Source: Haematospirillum jordaniae (GTDB lineage Bacteria; Pseudomonadota; Alphaproteobacteria; Rhodospirillales; Rhodospirillaceae). Taken from it: a stretch of DNA of 64,000 nt. Every line of letters starts with the position of its first letter. Position 1 is the stretch's first letter. Below are positions 37,034 to 46,539 of the stretch, piece by piece. A program made the translations under genes and the position numbers. The notes under the pieces are model-generated. The model was not told the DNA's origin, did not search any database, and saw nothing but the letters and a program-made list of their open reading frames with translations. The stretch spans positions 612,001 through 676,000 of the forward strand of contig NZ_CP014525.1 in the NCBI RefSeq assembly GCF_001611975.1. Reading direction: 5' to 3'.

Positions 37034-37840
37034 CTATTCACCGGTTCCCAGCAAAAGCCCTTTCTGTCGCGCAACCCTGAAGCTGTAGAGGAATCCGGCG
37101 CCCGCGACCAGAAGAAAGACGAGATTCAGTGCACAGGCAGCCTGAAAATGTCCATAGTCAAAAATACCATCGAACAAAACAGATCGCATGCCCTCGAAGA
37201 CATGGGTCTGTGGCAAACACAGTGCGAAGACCTGCAACCACTCAGGAAGAGAGCTGACAGGGTAGTAAATGGCAGAAAAGGGGGCAAAAGCAAACACGAC
37301 CACCCAGGCCAGACTTTCGGCCCCCATCCCAAACCTCAGGATCAGGGCAGAAATGACAAACCCCAAGGCCCAGCCGGTTACAAGGACATTGACGAAAAAG
37401 GCAATCAGAGGAAAGCCCATCTGGAAAATATTGTACTCATAAAATGGAATAGCCAACAGGCATGCCGGAAGAATGCCGGTCAGGGTACGCAACAGACTCA
37501 TCAGGACCAATGCCATCAAATATTCGGCAGGACGCAGGGGGCTGACAAACAGATGCCCCAAGTTACGGGACCACATCTCCTCTAGGAAGGAAACCGATAC
37601 CCCCAGATTACTGCGAAACAAGGAATCCCATAACAGCATGGCACCGATAAAGATGCTGGCAGCCTGCGCCAACAGGGAAGACTGGGTGCGAAAGAAGTTC
37701 GAGAAGAATCCCCACAAAACCATCTGCATGGTTGGCCAGTAGATCATCTCCAGAACACGCACCGGACTGGAGCGCATCACATAGAGATGACGCAGGCATA
37801 CAGCCCTGACCCGCACGGCCGATGCACGCAACCTCATCAT
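37034..37840 (-). CDS. ABC-2 type transporter permease
   Basis: Six-helix ABC-2 permease of 268 residues. It has a cytoplasmic N-terminal stretch, then IYWPTMQMVLWGFFSNFF, a conserved interface helix (EEMWSRNLGHLFVSPLRPAEY) and a C-terminal VVFAFAPFSAIYYPVSSLPEWLQ motif typical of multidrug/polysaccharide ABC-2 permeases. The ATG overlaps the ATPase stop by four bases (ATGA). The substrate is unknown. Confidence 0.88.
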   Translation of the reverse strand: MMRLRASAVRVRAVCLRHLYVMRSSPVRVLEMIYWPTMQMVLWGFFSNFFRTQSSLLAQAASIFIGAMLLWDSLFRSNLGVSVSFLEEMWSRNLGHLFVSPLRPAEYLMALVLMSLLRTLTGILPACLLAIPFYEYNIFQMGFPLIAFFVNVLVTGWALGFVISALILRFGMGAESLAWVVVFAFAPFSAIYYPVSSLPEWLQVFALCLPQTHVFEGMRSVLFDGIFDYGHFQAACALNLVFLLVAGAGFLYSFRVARQKGLLLGTGE

Positions 37841-38613
37841 GACACCCGCCCCCCCTCACCCACCCGGCTGCGGGCAATATCCAGAAAAACATCCTCCAGC
37901 GTGCTACGGCCATAACGGGACAGAAGCTCTTCCAGACGACCTTGATCCTGAATGCGACCGTCGCGCATCATCAACACACTGTCACACAAGCGTTCAACCT
38001 CGGCCATATTATGGGATGCCAGAAACAACGTTGCCCCGGTCTGCCTGCGGTAATCTTCCAGAACACTGCGGATACGATCCCCCGTATCCGGATCCAGACT
38101 GGCTGTTGGCTCATCCAGAAGAAGAACGTCCGGCGTATTGAGCAGGGCCTTTGCCAAGGCCACACGTGTTTTCTGACCTGCCGAAAGGCGGCCGACCGGG
38201 CGCCGCAAGAAAGGCAGAAGATCCAGTTGACGGGCCAAGGTATCAATACGATCCGGAATATCCCTGACCCCGTACAACTTCCCATACACGACAAGGTTCT
38301 CGTAGGCACTCAATCGCCCCGGCAGATCAACGTACGGGCTTGAGAAATTAACCCGGGGCAGAACAGCATAGCGGTCTGCAATCATGTCGCAGCCCAGAAG
38401 CCGTATGGTACCCGAGGTCGGAAGGAGAATACCAAGCAGCATGGCGATCGTTGTTGTCTTCCCGGCTCCATTTCCTCCCAACAGACCGGTTGTACTCCCC
38501 GGGCTGACACAAAAGGAAACACCGTCGACAGCGTGCACAACCTTCCCATGAACAGGGTACGATTTTGACAGACCGACAACATCGATTGCCGCCGTGTATC
38601 CTGCGTCGGGCAT
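37837..38613 (-). CDS. ABC-2 exporter ATP-binding protein
   Basis: ATPase partner of the adjacent permease. Walker A GLLGGNGAGKTTTIAMLLG, Q-loop region FSSPYVDLPGRLSAYENL, signature LSAGQKTRVALAKAL (one substitution from LSGGQ), Walker B VLLLDEPTASLDPD and switch LASHNMAEV. The ATG at 38613 is chosen; a TTG at 38631 overlaps the upstream stop and would be coupled. About 258 residues. The substrate is unknown. Confidence 0.9.
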   Translation of the reverse strand: MPDAGYTAAIDVVGLSKSYPVHGKVVHAVDGVSFCVSPGSTTGLLGGNGAGKTTTIAMLLGILLPTSGTIRLLGCDMIADRYAVLPRVNFSSPYVDLPGRLSAYENLVVYGKLYGVRDIPDRIDTLARQLDLLPFLRRPVGRLSAGQKTRVALAKALLNTPDVLLLDEPTASLDPDTGDRIRSVLEDYRRQTGATLFLASHNMAEVERLCDSVLMMRDGRIQDQGRLEELLSRYGRSTLEDVFLDIARSRVGEGGRVS

Positions 38614-38627
38614 CCGGCTGTCTCGCC

Positions 38628-39875
38628 TCAATACAGGTATGGCTTCATGGTTCGATCCAGAACACGGCCCTGGAACAGGGTAAACCCCATCTTTTGACCG
38701 GCCGTTATGGCGGCTTCATCATCACAGCGGTTCAAGATCGCCCTTCCGGCAAGATTATGAAGAACGAGATCACGCGCGATCTTTCCCTCAGGACTCTCCA
38801 GAATCTTTGGCAGGTCGCTCTGCCAGCTCATCTTGACCATATCGGCCCCCAAACCAACAATATCGATATAAGGCAAAACCTTCCAGGTCAAACCATCGAT
38901 ACAAATACGATAGCCCCGCTGCCGGACATAATCACGCGCGAAGAAATAACCCGTCAGGTTGGAGAAAATGTCTTCGGTACGAAGCTCCAGAATCACTGTT
39001 CCGTGATTACCGGGCGACAGGCTCTCATCAAAACGCAGGAAGTCTTCTGACAGAATGGTTCCAACATTCAGGTTGATCGAAAACCCTTGGGACAGCGTGC
39101 GGTCATCACGACGGCTGAGCATTGCCAGAACCCGCCGGTCAAGGGTCTGCGTCAAACGCTGGAACAACCAAGGATTGGATGACAGGGCCACATGGGGAAG
39201 CAAGGCCTCGCGCAGGTCACCAATGGACACGTACACTTCGGTAAAGACCGGATCCGGCGCACCCTTTCCAACCACGGCACAAACTGCCTGACGCCGGATA
39301 TGGCTGGACAGGTCAGCCCCGGTCAATGCCTTCTCGACCCGTTCCAAGGTTTCAGGAGTCAGTGGCGCCCCCGCCCTTGCAGGAGCCTGTCCTGTCGCCC
39401 CATGCCGATGATGACGCTTTGGGACAGGATCTGTTGCCGGATGCGATGCAACCCGTCGACGGATCATATCAAGCAGGGCGTCAAAGCTCTTGTCCAGATC
39501 ATACCAGGTGACAAACGGGTCATGCTCTCCTGGCTGAACAGGCTCCTTCAGAAGAGGGTCGGCCGCAAACAGAAAGCGAATCTTGATCAAGGCTGCCCGC
39601 ACTGTATCCAGGCTACTGGTATTGAACAGCACAATGAAATCAAAGTCCGACAACCAGTAAAACTTGGCGCCTTCCCGTGTTACCAGAGGTGTAAACGTTG
39701 TTTCCGCGCCATCCAGCGTATGATCAGGGCGATTTGCAGGCATCAGACGACCGAGATGCACCTGCATGGCATGCCGGCCCTTTGTATGGCTTGCCGACCG
39801 CTTCAGATCAGACAAAAGGCGCCTCTCATCTGCAAATCCGGGCAGGTACTGGGGCGTTTTTGGCACTTCACTCAT
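38628..39875 (-). CDS. Degenerate EAL-domain-like protein (copy A)
   Basis: 415 residues, no signal peptide or membrane span. The C-terminal 200 residues follow the order of EAL-type c-di-GMP phosphodiesterase landmarks but with key residues lost: FSINLN for the NLS strand, VILELRTED for the lEitE strand, CIDGLTW where DDFG is expected, GADMVKMSW keeping the lysine, and ILNRCDDE where AEGVE is expected, then GFTLFQGRVLD matching the QG loop. The canonical EAL glutamate and metal acids are absent, so catalysis is unlikely. The N-terminal half (FYWLSDFDFIVLF, DPFVTWYDL) is shared with copy B. Its ATG overlaps copy B's stop (ATGA). Confidence 0.7.
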   Translation of the reverse strand: MSEVPKTPQYLPGFADERRLLSDLKRSASHTKGRHAMQVHLGRLMPANRPDHTLDGAETTFTPLVTREGAKFYWLSDFDFIVLFNTSSLDTVRAALIKIRFLFAADPLLKEPVQPGEHDPFVTWYDLDKSFDALLDMIRRRVASHPATDPVPKRHHRHGATGQAPARAGAPLTPETLERVEKALTGADLSSHIRRQAVCAVVGKGAPDPVFTEVYVSIGDLREALLPHVALSSNPWLFQRLTQTLDRRVLAMLSRRDDRTLSQGFSINLNVGTILSEDFLRFDESLSPGNHGTVILELRTEDIFSNLTGYFFARDYVRQRGYRICIDGLTWKVLPYIDIVGLGADMVKMSWQSDLPKILESPEGKIARDLVLHNLAGRAILNRCDDEAAITAGQKMGFTLFQGRVLDRTMKPYLY

Positions 39876-41254
39876 GAGGACGGCTCTCCACCATCCGTTG
39901 GTGATGGCGGACTTGCCCGCCGCAACCGAATTGAAGGGGCGGAAAAGAACTGGATCGCATCCAGACCAGGAATATTCGGACATGTCGTCCGCATCTTCAT
40001 ATCAACAGCGGATCGCCGCGTTGCGCACTCCTTCAACGTACACTGCGCAGCAGCCGGACATGACCGCATGGTCATTGCACCATGCACCGCATCGATAAAA
40101 CGACCCTGGAAGCTTCTGATACCGTGCTCGATACCCCACGTTACAGCAACTTGGCTGTCACAACGGGACAGAATCACACGGTCACCACCAAGAGCGTTAA
40201 CAATGGAGCGGATATCACTGACCGCTGTCGGATGCTCCGGCGCGGCCATTTCCGGACTCCAGATGACTTTCACAAAATCAGGGTCCAGACGCTCCAGATC
40301 CATCACGCCTCCCATCGATGGCGTCAGACCATCCAGAGCCAGAAAGTCTCCTGTCTCTCTCAACATAGGCTTGGCACTGAGCCATCGATCAAGGTTCGTA
40401 AACACATCAATAACCTGAACCTCGACCACAATATGGCGGTCGGGATCCATGGAACGGCGCAGCACGTCGTATTCCTTGCTGTCGAGACTTTCCAGATTCA
40501 GGTTCAGGCTGATTGTCCGCGGCAGGGCGGCAACCTCGCTGCGGACAAGAGCAGCAATCATCCGGGTATCCAGCGTCCGGGAAAATTCCTGGAACAGCCA
40601 ACGTTCGGAAAGAATATCCCGGTGCGGGGCAATCACACGACCGATGGATGAAACAGAAACATAGAACTCCTCAAAGAGAATCTCGGCCTGTTTCTCCGTA
40701 ATATGGATGCAGGGTTGGCGATGAATGTTGCGGCGGATATTCAGGCTGTCCAGACCACTGATCATACCGCCCAGATCACCGGGACCAATGGGTTCCGGTT
40801 CCGGTGGCAGCATCCCCATGGCTTGACGGCGCTTTTCGGCCTCGGCAAGGATGCTACGCACCACCGGCAGAAGAACCTGAAGATCAACCTCAAAGGCATA
40901 CCAAGTCACAAAGGGATCGGGGATACCTTCATCCTCGTCATACCAAGACAAGGGGTCATCGTGGAAAAGCGAACGGATCCGATTGATAACCCTTTCAACC
41001 TCGTCCTCCGGCATATCCTTGCCGACGACCATGATATCACCGCAGGACAGGGAAAAGACCCGCACCGCATTCAGGGATTGCAGGGGCATGAACAGACTGG
41101 CCGCCATCCGCAAGTGCGAAGGTGTACGGTTTGAGGGCAGCAGCTGCGACAGATGCAAGTGCACGGCCGTACGCCCGGCCGGAGTACGACCACCACGTTC
41201 TACTGTATCCAGCAGTTCCCGCTCGGAATGTGTTGGATCGCGCAGCTGAACCAT
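39872..41254 (-). CDS. Degenerate EAL-domain-like protein (copy B)
   Basis: 460-residue paralogue of the next gene, with the same layout: TAVHLHLSQLLPSNR, DPFVTWYAFEVDL, then an EAL-like fold with ISLNLNLESLD, VVEVQVIDVF, FLALDGLTPS, DPDFVKVIW, VILSRCDSQ and RSFQGRFIDA. As in copy A, the metal-binding acids are missing. The extra C-terminal 70 residues carry a cysteine cluster (CPAAAQCTLKEC ... TTC), possibly a metal site, and a polar tail. I infer a non-enzymatic, perhaps ligand-sensing, role. First gene of the operon leading into the ABC-2 exporter. Confidence 0.7.
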   Translation of the reverse strand: MVQLRDPTHSERELLDTVERGGRTPAGRTAVHLHLSQLLPSNRTPSHLRMAASLFMPLQSLNAVRVFSLSCGDIMVVGKDMPEDEVERVINRIRSLFHDDPLSWYDEDEGIPDPFVTWYAFEVDLQVLLPVVRSILAEAEKRRQAMGMLPPEPEPIGPGDLGGMISGLDSLNIRRNIHRQPCIHITEKQAEILFEEFYVSVSSIGRVIAPHRDILSERWLFQEFSRTLDTRMIAALVRSEVAALPRTISLNLNLESLDSKEYDVLRRSMDPDRHIVVEVQVIDVFTNLDRWLSAKPMLRETGDFLALDGLTPSMGGVMDLERLDPDFVKVIWSPEMAAPEHPTAVSDIRSIVNALGGDRVILSRCDSQVAVTWGIEHGIRSFQGRFIDAVHGAMTMRSCPAAAQCTLKECATRRSAVDMKMRTTCPNIPGLDAIQFFSAPSIRLRRASPPSPTDGGEPSS

Positions 41255-41361
41255 TGTCTGATAAATCCGACGCCAAACCCCTCCGGAGAGAGCATTCTAC
41301 CTGACCCTGAAGAACAGTGCCATCAAACGCCGCGCGACAGAACAGACAAAGCCCGACGCTG

Positions 41362-42744
41362 TTAGCCGGGCGGTTGGGCCAAACGGTCAATCCAGACACG
41401 CAAGGTCGACTCTGCCGCCGATCCGGGCGGGGTCAAGGCCAGAAGCCGTTCCAGAAAAGAGCGGGCTTCCGCCGGTTTCCCCTGTGCCTCTGCAGAAATA
41501 CCTTGCACAAACAGCCCCCCCGGACTGTCCGGATCATGCCGGGCAAACCATGCTGCAATGGCATGGAATCGCGGTGACAGGTCCTGGTTGTTTGTATGCT
41601 CACGAAGCGTTACCAGTGCCGTGGCATAATCAAGCTGGGCCACCGGATCACCGGGAAGGAGATCTGCCGCCTTCCCATAGGCCTCGGCCGCACCCGATGC
41701 ATCCCCCATAACTGTCAGCGATCGCCCCAGTTTCTGCCACCCCTGTGCATCATCGGGAGCATCAGCCAGCCTCTGCCTCAACCGGTCAACCATACCGGTC
41801 ACCATCGTCCTTTCTTCCTCGGTAAAGGATGGCATAGCCGAAGCATCATGAAGATCTGCCGGATGGCGGGGCGCAACAGAGTCCGGATCAAGACCAGCTT
41901 TCATGGCAACAGTCTTAACACGCTCGTTCAGCATCTTCATCCACGGGGCACCAGGCTTGGATTCCCGTGCCAGATCCAGCCAGATGGCAAGCCCACGCTC
42001 TGGCTCGCCGGATTGCACAGCAGACAACCCCAGAAACCAGCGGGCCCGTGGGTTCTTCCTGTCCAGAGCCAGAACATGCGTGAAAACAGCCTGCGCCCGC
42101 TCCCCCACAAGACCCGCCTCTGCCTGTACCAGACTCTCGCCAAATGATGCCCAGTCATCCGGGGCCATCGGGGCCAACTGTGACCTGCGGCTCCATGCAG
42201 AGACCGCCTGGCCATAAGCCCCAAGATCCTGCCGGACCTGGGCCATCTCCCGCCAGAGGGCCGGATCATCCGGGCTGGATGAAAGCAGGGTCTGCAACTG
42301 ATCCGCCCGTCTGTTCAGGCGCTCGATATCTGCGGTGCCCAGTCCAAGCCGCTCTGCCAAGCGGGCATCATGGGGCCGATCAGGCAACCCCGGTGACCCG
42401 ATCTGGCTATAAACCACCAGACTACCGACAGAAACCATGGCAACCAGAAGAACAGCCAGAACGCGTCGCAACCCTGCACCGTCGGGTATGACCGGATCGA
42501 TTGCCTCTGCATAACTGACAGCTGCCAGCATACGGCGCTGCACCTCCAACCGAACAGCTTCAGCCTGCCCGGGATCCAGAAGACCCCGCTCCTGATCCCG
42601 CTCAACCTCTGCCAGCTGATCCCGATAAATCGCAAGATCAGGACGGGCAGAACCCGCACTGCCACCCTGCACGCGGCGCAAGAGCGGAAGGGCCACAGCG
42701 ATTGCCGTTGCCAAGATCATGGATACGATCAGCACGTTCATCAT
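41362..42744 (-). CDS. ccmI: Cytochrome c biogenesis protein CcmI
   Basis: Apocytochrome c chaperone that hands substrates to CcmF/CcmH. An N-terminal helix (MILATAIAVALPLL), the CcmI-specific cytoplasmic motif YRDQLAEVERDQERGLL, a second helix (LLVAMVSVGSLVVYSQIG), then a TPR-rich periplasmic part with repeats such as DAQGWQKLGRSLTVMGDASGAAEAYGKA. 460 residues. Its start overlaps the ccmH stop. Last in the ccm operon. Confidence 0.9.
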   Translation of the reverse strand: MMNVLIVSMILATAIAVALPLLRRVQGGSAGSARPDLAIYRDQLAEVERDQERGLLDPGQAEAVRLEVQRRMLAAVSYAEAIDPVIPDGAGLRRVLAVLLVAMVSVGSLVVYSQIGSPGLPDRPHDARLAERLGLGTADIERLNRRADQLQTLLSSSPDDPALWREMAQVRQDLGAYGQAVSAWSRRSQLAPMAPDDWASFGESLVQAEAGLVGERAQAVFTHVLALDRKNPRARWFLGLSAVQSGEPERGLAIWLDLARESKPGAPWMKMLNERVKTVAMKAGLDPDSVAPRHPADLHDASAMPSFTEEERTMVTGMVDRLRQRLADAPDDAQGWQKLGRSLTVMGDASGAAEAYGKAADLLPGDPVAQLDYATALVTLREHTNNQDLSPRFHAIAAWFARHDPDSPGGLFVQGISAEAQGKPAEARSFLERLLALTPPGSAAESTLRVWIDRLAQPPG

Positions 42745-43235
42745 TCCCGGCTGTCCTGTTCAGCCACCAGACGCGCAAGGATTTTCTTCTCCTGTGGCGT
42801 CAAGGGCAAAGACGCTGCGACATCCGGTCGAACCTGCCGACGCAGAAACCACCATCCCCCCACAAAAGCCAGAATCAGAAGGGCAAAAGGCGTTGCCCAC
42901 AAAACCAAGGTCGTCACATCAAGGGGCGGGCGCAGAAGGACATAACGACCATACCGGCTGACAACATACTCCACGACCGCATCATCGCTATCTCCACGGG
43001 TCAGCCTGTCACGAACCAGAATGCGCAGGTCACGGGCAATATCGGCGTTGGACTCATCAATGCTTTCATTCTGGCAGACAACACAGCGCAAGCCTTGCGA
43101 GATCGCCCGCGCCCTTTGCTCCAGAACCGGATCAGGAAGCATTTCATCCGGCTCAACAGCCAGAGCAAAGCCCGGCAATCCCACCGCCAGAAGCACAAGA
43201 AAAACAGCGATCCCGTATCCAGCACGACCGATCAT
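42741..43235 (-). CDS. ccmH: Cytochrome c maturation protein CcmH
   Basis: Membrane-anchored thiol oxidoreductase that keeps the apocytochrome CXXCH reduced. Signal or anchor (GIAVFLVLLAVGLPGFAL), active-site RCVVCQNESIDESNA (CVVC) and C-terminal helix LWATPFALLILAFVGGWWFL. 164 residues. The ATG overlaps the ccmG stop by four bases. Confidence 0.93.
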   Translation of the reverse strand: MIGRAGYGIAVFLVLLAVGLPGFALAVEPDEMLPDPVLEQRARAISQGLRCVVCQNESIDESNADIARDLRILVRDRLTRGDSDDAVVEYVVSRYGRYVLLRPPLDVTTLVLWATPFALLILAFVGGWWFLRRQVRPDVAASLPLTPQEKKILARLVAEQDSRE

Positions 43236-43786
43236 GACACCGGGCCTTCAACATGGCGCAGATGCTCGATCAACGGCTTCAGAGTAGATGCCCAGACCTC
43301 GGGTGTCAGAACACCGGCATAGCGGTAACGAATGACGCCTGAGGCATCGATCACAAATGTTTCCGGTGCCCCTGTCACGCCCAGCGCAATGGCAGCCCGG
43401 CTATCCGGATCCTGTCCAACACGATCATAGGGATCACCATGCTTCTCCAGCCACCGCATGCCGTCTGCCGGGTTCCGCTCCCGCCAGTTGATGCCATGAA
43501 CTGGAACATCCCCCTGTGCCTTAAGAGACATCAGGAAACTATGTTCCTCACGGCAGGCCACACACCATGAACCAAAAACATTCAACAGAGATACCTGCCC
43601 CTGCAGCATGGCGGAGGACAAGGGACGGTCACGCCCGGGAAGGGCATCCAGTGAAAATGATGCAACTGGTGTATCAAGCAGCACCGAGGGCAAGGCCGAC
43701 GGATCTTTATTCAGGCGGCTGGCAAACAAACCAACCAAGGCGACAAAAAGCAGTGTCGGAGCAAAAATAATAACCTTGCGCACCAT
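43232..43786 (-). CDS. ccmG: Thiol:disulfide interchange protein CcmG/DsbE
   Basis: Membrane-tethered periplasmic thioredoxin of cytochrome c maturation. N-terminal anchor IIFAPTLLFVALVGLFA, active site GSWCVACREEH (CVAC), then INWRERNPADGMRWL, GVTGAPETFVIDASGVIRYRY with the cis-proline region. 184 residues from the ATG at 43786, 17 bases after the ccmF stop. Confidence 0.93.
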   Translation of the reverse strand: MVRKVIIFAPTLLFVALVGLFASRLNKDPSALPSVLLDTPVASFSLDALPGRDRPLSSAMLQGQVSLLNVFGSWCVACREEHSFLMSLKAQGDVPVHGINWRERNPADGMRWLEKHGDPYDRVGQDPDSRAAIALGVTGAPETFVIDASGVIRYRYAGVLTPEVWASTLKPLIEHLRHVEGPVS

Positions 43787-43802
43787 CCGTGTTGTCCTGT
43801 CC

Positions 43803-45851
43803 CTAAACCCGCACCACACGGCCTGCATCGGCCACACCCTTGGCCCTGCGTGCCGGGGCCCCGATCCGCAGACGGCGATCCATCAGGGAAATCAGGCCAC
43901 CAAGCCCCATCAGCAAGGCACCGTACCACAGGCATGGCACCAAAGGCTCGACATAGATGCGGGTGACAAAAACACCGGATTTGCCGGGAACGGGGTCACC
44001 CAGAACGGTATAGAGGTCCGTCAGGCCGGTAGTATGAATTCCGGCCTCGGTCGTCGGCATCGGGGGGGACCGGTAATGACGTTTCTCTGGCCTGGTCTGC
44101 GCAATCTCGGCATCGCCCTTGCGAATGACAAAGGAACCGGCCAAGGACTCGTAATTGGGTCCGGTGACGGCATCAACCCCGTTCAGGGTAAATGACCAGC
44201 CATTCAGGTGGACAGCCTCCCCGATTGCCTGGTTCTGTATGGCCTCGCTGCGGTAAACGGATGATGCCGTAACCCCGGCGGTCAACACGGCCATGCCAAG
44301 ATGGGCCAGCGTCATCCCCCAGGCCGATCCGGGCAACCCCGCTATTCTGCGGAGGGTTTCAGCCGGAGCAACACGGAACAGACGTACACGCTCGGCCCAC
44401 TCTGTCAACGTGCCCAGCCCAAGCCATAGAGCCAGTCCAAACCCCACGGCAGCCAGAAGATCATTCGTTGTTCCCCCTCCCACCAACCAGGTCAACCCGG
44501 CAGCGACCAGAGCCAGCACCGCAGCAAAACGAAGACGGGCCAGAACCCCAACCAGATCGGCCCGCTTCCATGACAACAGAGGGCCAACCGCCATGGCCAG
44601 AAGGACAGGAACCATCAGGGGCAAGACCGTTGCATTGAAGAACGGCGCCCCCACCGATACCTTTCCCAAATCCAGCGCATCCGCCAGCAGGGGATAAAGG
44701 GTACCGACCAACACAGTTCCCATAATCGTGCTCATGAACAGGTTATTCAGCAGCAACCCGGACTCCCGCGAGACGGGGGAAAACAGGCTGCCTCCCTTCA
44801 GAGCCGGGGCACGCAGGGTGTAGAGGACCAAGGCACCGCCAACCGCTCCGCCCAGAAGCAGCAGGACAAAAAGTCCGCGCTGCGGGTCGGAAGCAAAGGC
44901 GTGCACACTGGTCAGCACACCGGAACGCACCAGGAAAGTCCCCAACAGACTGGACCCGAAGGTCAGAATGGACAGCAGGATCGTCCAACTTTTCAGGGTG
45001 TCGCGCTTTTCCACAACTAGGGCAGTGTGAACTAGGGCTGTGCCAAGCAACCACGGCATAAGGCTGGCATTCTCCACCGGATCCCAGAACCACCAGCCAC
45101 CCCAGCCCAGTTCGTAATAAGCCCACCACGACCCCAGACCAATACCCAGCGTCAGCGCAACCCATGCCGCCAGTGTCCACGGACGCACCCAGCGTGCCCA
45201 CGCTGCATCCACCCGACCTTCAATCAAGGCGGCCACCGCAAAGGAAAATGCCATCGAGAAACCGACATAGCCCAAGTAAAGCATCGGCGGATGAAATGCC
45301 AGTCCGGGATCCTGCAACAGCGGATTCAAGCCCTGCCCGTTCAGGGGAGCTGGATCAAGACGAGCAAACGGGTTGGACGTAAACAGGATAAAGGCCAGAA
45401 ATCCCGATGAAATCATGGACTGCACGGCCAGAACCCGGGCCCGGAAGAACAGTGGTAATCCCCGCCCCGACACGGCAACCGCAAAACTGAACACCGCTAG
45501 GATCAGGATCCACAGCAGCAGCGATCCCTCGTGGTTTCCCCACGTTCCGGATATGCGGTACAGCAAGGGCTTGTCAGAGTGACTGTTTCGGGCAACCAGA
45601 GCCACAGAGAAATCCGACACCACAAAGGCCTGCAACAAGCAGCCGAAGGCCGTAACGACCAAAATAAACAGAAGAATAGCCCCCGGTCGGGCTGCCAACG
45701 CCATGACGGGATCCCGACGACTGGCCCCAAGCAAGGGCACAACCGACTGAACTAGGGCCACAAAGAAAGCCAAGATCAAGGCCATGTGACCTACTTCGGC
45801 AAAACTGAATGTTTCGGGCACCGCTTTTCCTCCGCTCCCCGGCATGCCCAT
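43803..45851 (-). CDS. ccmF: Cytochrome c heme lyase subunit CcmF
   Basis: Large polytopic heme lyase component of about 682 residues. The WWD heme-handling motif is ELGWGGWWFWDPVENASL; other landmarks are NSHSDKPLLYRISGTWGNHEG and the C-terminal helix region. The ATG at 45851 shares a base with the ccmE stop (TGATG). Confidence 0.95.
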   Translation of the reverse strand: MGMPGSGGKAVPETFSFAEVGHMALILAFFVALVQSVVPLLGASRRDPVMALAARPGAILLFILVVTAFGCLLQAFVVSDFSVALVARNSHSDKPLLYRISGTWGNHEGSLLLWILILAVFSFAVAVSGRGLPLFFRARVLAVQSMISSGFLAFILFTSNPFARLDPAPLNGQGLNPLLQDPGLAFHPPMLYLGYVGFSMAFSFAVAALIEGRVDAAWARWVRPWTLAAWVALTLGIGLGSWWAYYELGWGGWWFWDPVENASLMPWLLGTALVHTALVVEKRDTLKSWTILLSILTFGSSLLGTFLVRSGVLTSVHAFASDPQRGLFVLLLLGGAVGGALVLYTLRAPALKGGSLFSPVSRESGLLLNNLFMSTIMGTVLVGTLYPLLADALDLGKVSVGAPFFNATVLPLMVPVLLAMAVGPLLSWKRADLVGVLARLRFAAVLALVAAGLTWLVGGGTTNDLLAAVGFGLALWLGLGTLTEWAERVRLFRVAPAETLRRIAGLPGSAWGMTLAHLGMAVLTAGVTASSVYRSEAIQNQAIGEAVHLNGWSFTLNGVDAVTGPNYESLAGSFVIRKGDAEIAQTRPEKRHYRSPPMPTTEAGIHTTGLTDLYTVLGDPVPGKSGVFVTRIYVEPLVPCLWYGALLMGLGGLISLMDRRLRIGAPARRAKGVADAGRVVRV

Positions 45852-46309
45852 CAAGGACGTCCGGGGTCACCTCCCGTCTGCTGACCGGTCCAGTGACCTG
45901 ATTTCTTCAGGGACTCCACCACCTCGGCTGGCATATAGGTCTCGTCGTGTTTGGCCAGAACTTCACTGGCAACAAAGGTTCCACCGGAATCAAGCCGCCC
46001 CTCGGTCACAACACCCTGCCCTTCCCGGAACAGATCGGGCAGAATGCCCCTGTAGTGAACAGCAACATCGGCAACCCCGTCAGTCACAACAAAACGAACC
46101 TGCTGCCCATCACGAACCAAGCTGCCTTCTTTGACCAGGCCACCCAGACGAAAACGGGGTATCGCAGATGTATCGCGGGTCTGCAGATCCATGGGGCTAT
46201 AGAAGAAAACCAAGTTGTCACGCAGGGCTGCAAGGCCCAGCGCCGTTGCAAGGCCCAGCATCATCATGCCGGCCACAACCATATACAGACGCTGTTGCTT
46301 GCGTGTCAT
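45851..46309 (-). CDS. ccmE: Heme chaperone CcmE
   Basis: Periplasmic heme carrier with a single N-terminal anchor (YMVVAGMMMLGLATALGLAAL) and an OB-fold body. The heme-attaching histidine and the following tyrosine are in VLAKHDETYMPAEV (about residues 120-133). 152 residues. Its ATG overlaps the ccmD stop by four bases. Confidence 0.95.
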   Translation of the reverse strand: MTRKQQRLYMVVAGMMMLGLATALGLAALRDNLVFFYSPMDLQTRDTSAIPRFRLGGLVKEGSLVRDGQQVRFVVTDGVADVAVHYRGILPDLFREGQGVVTEGRLDSGGTFVASEVLAKHDETYMPAEVVESLKKSGHWTGQQTGGDPGRP

Positions 46310-46524
46310 GCCGACCCCGGCTCTGTCAGCCCGGCTTCCACATCCTTCCCGCCTTGTCCTTCATCAGGACCGGCGTACGCCTGCCGCAAATGCTCCAGCA
46401 TCCGGCGGCGGCGACGCAACCCGTACAGGCTTGATGCTAGGAGGGACAGCAGCACAAGGGCCGTCAGGGCATACGCAGGCCACACATAAACCCCGTATCC
46501 TCCCATATCGATGAAATGCTCCAT
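46306..46524 (-). CDS. ccmD: Heme exporter protein CcmD
   Basis: Small membrane protein (72 residues) that couples heme-loaded CcmE release to CcmABC. One helix (YVWPAYALTALVLLSLLASSLYG) is followed by a basic RRRRR segment; the opening MEHFIDMGGYGVYVWPAY is typical. Positioned between ccmC and ccmE. Confidence 0.9.
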   Translation of the reverse strand: MEHFIDMGGYGVYVWPAYALTALVLLSLLASSLYGLRRRRRMLEHLRQAYAGPDEGQGGKDVEAGLTEPGSA

Positions 46525-46539
46525 AATCTCAGCTTCCGG

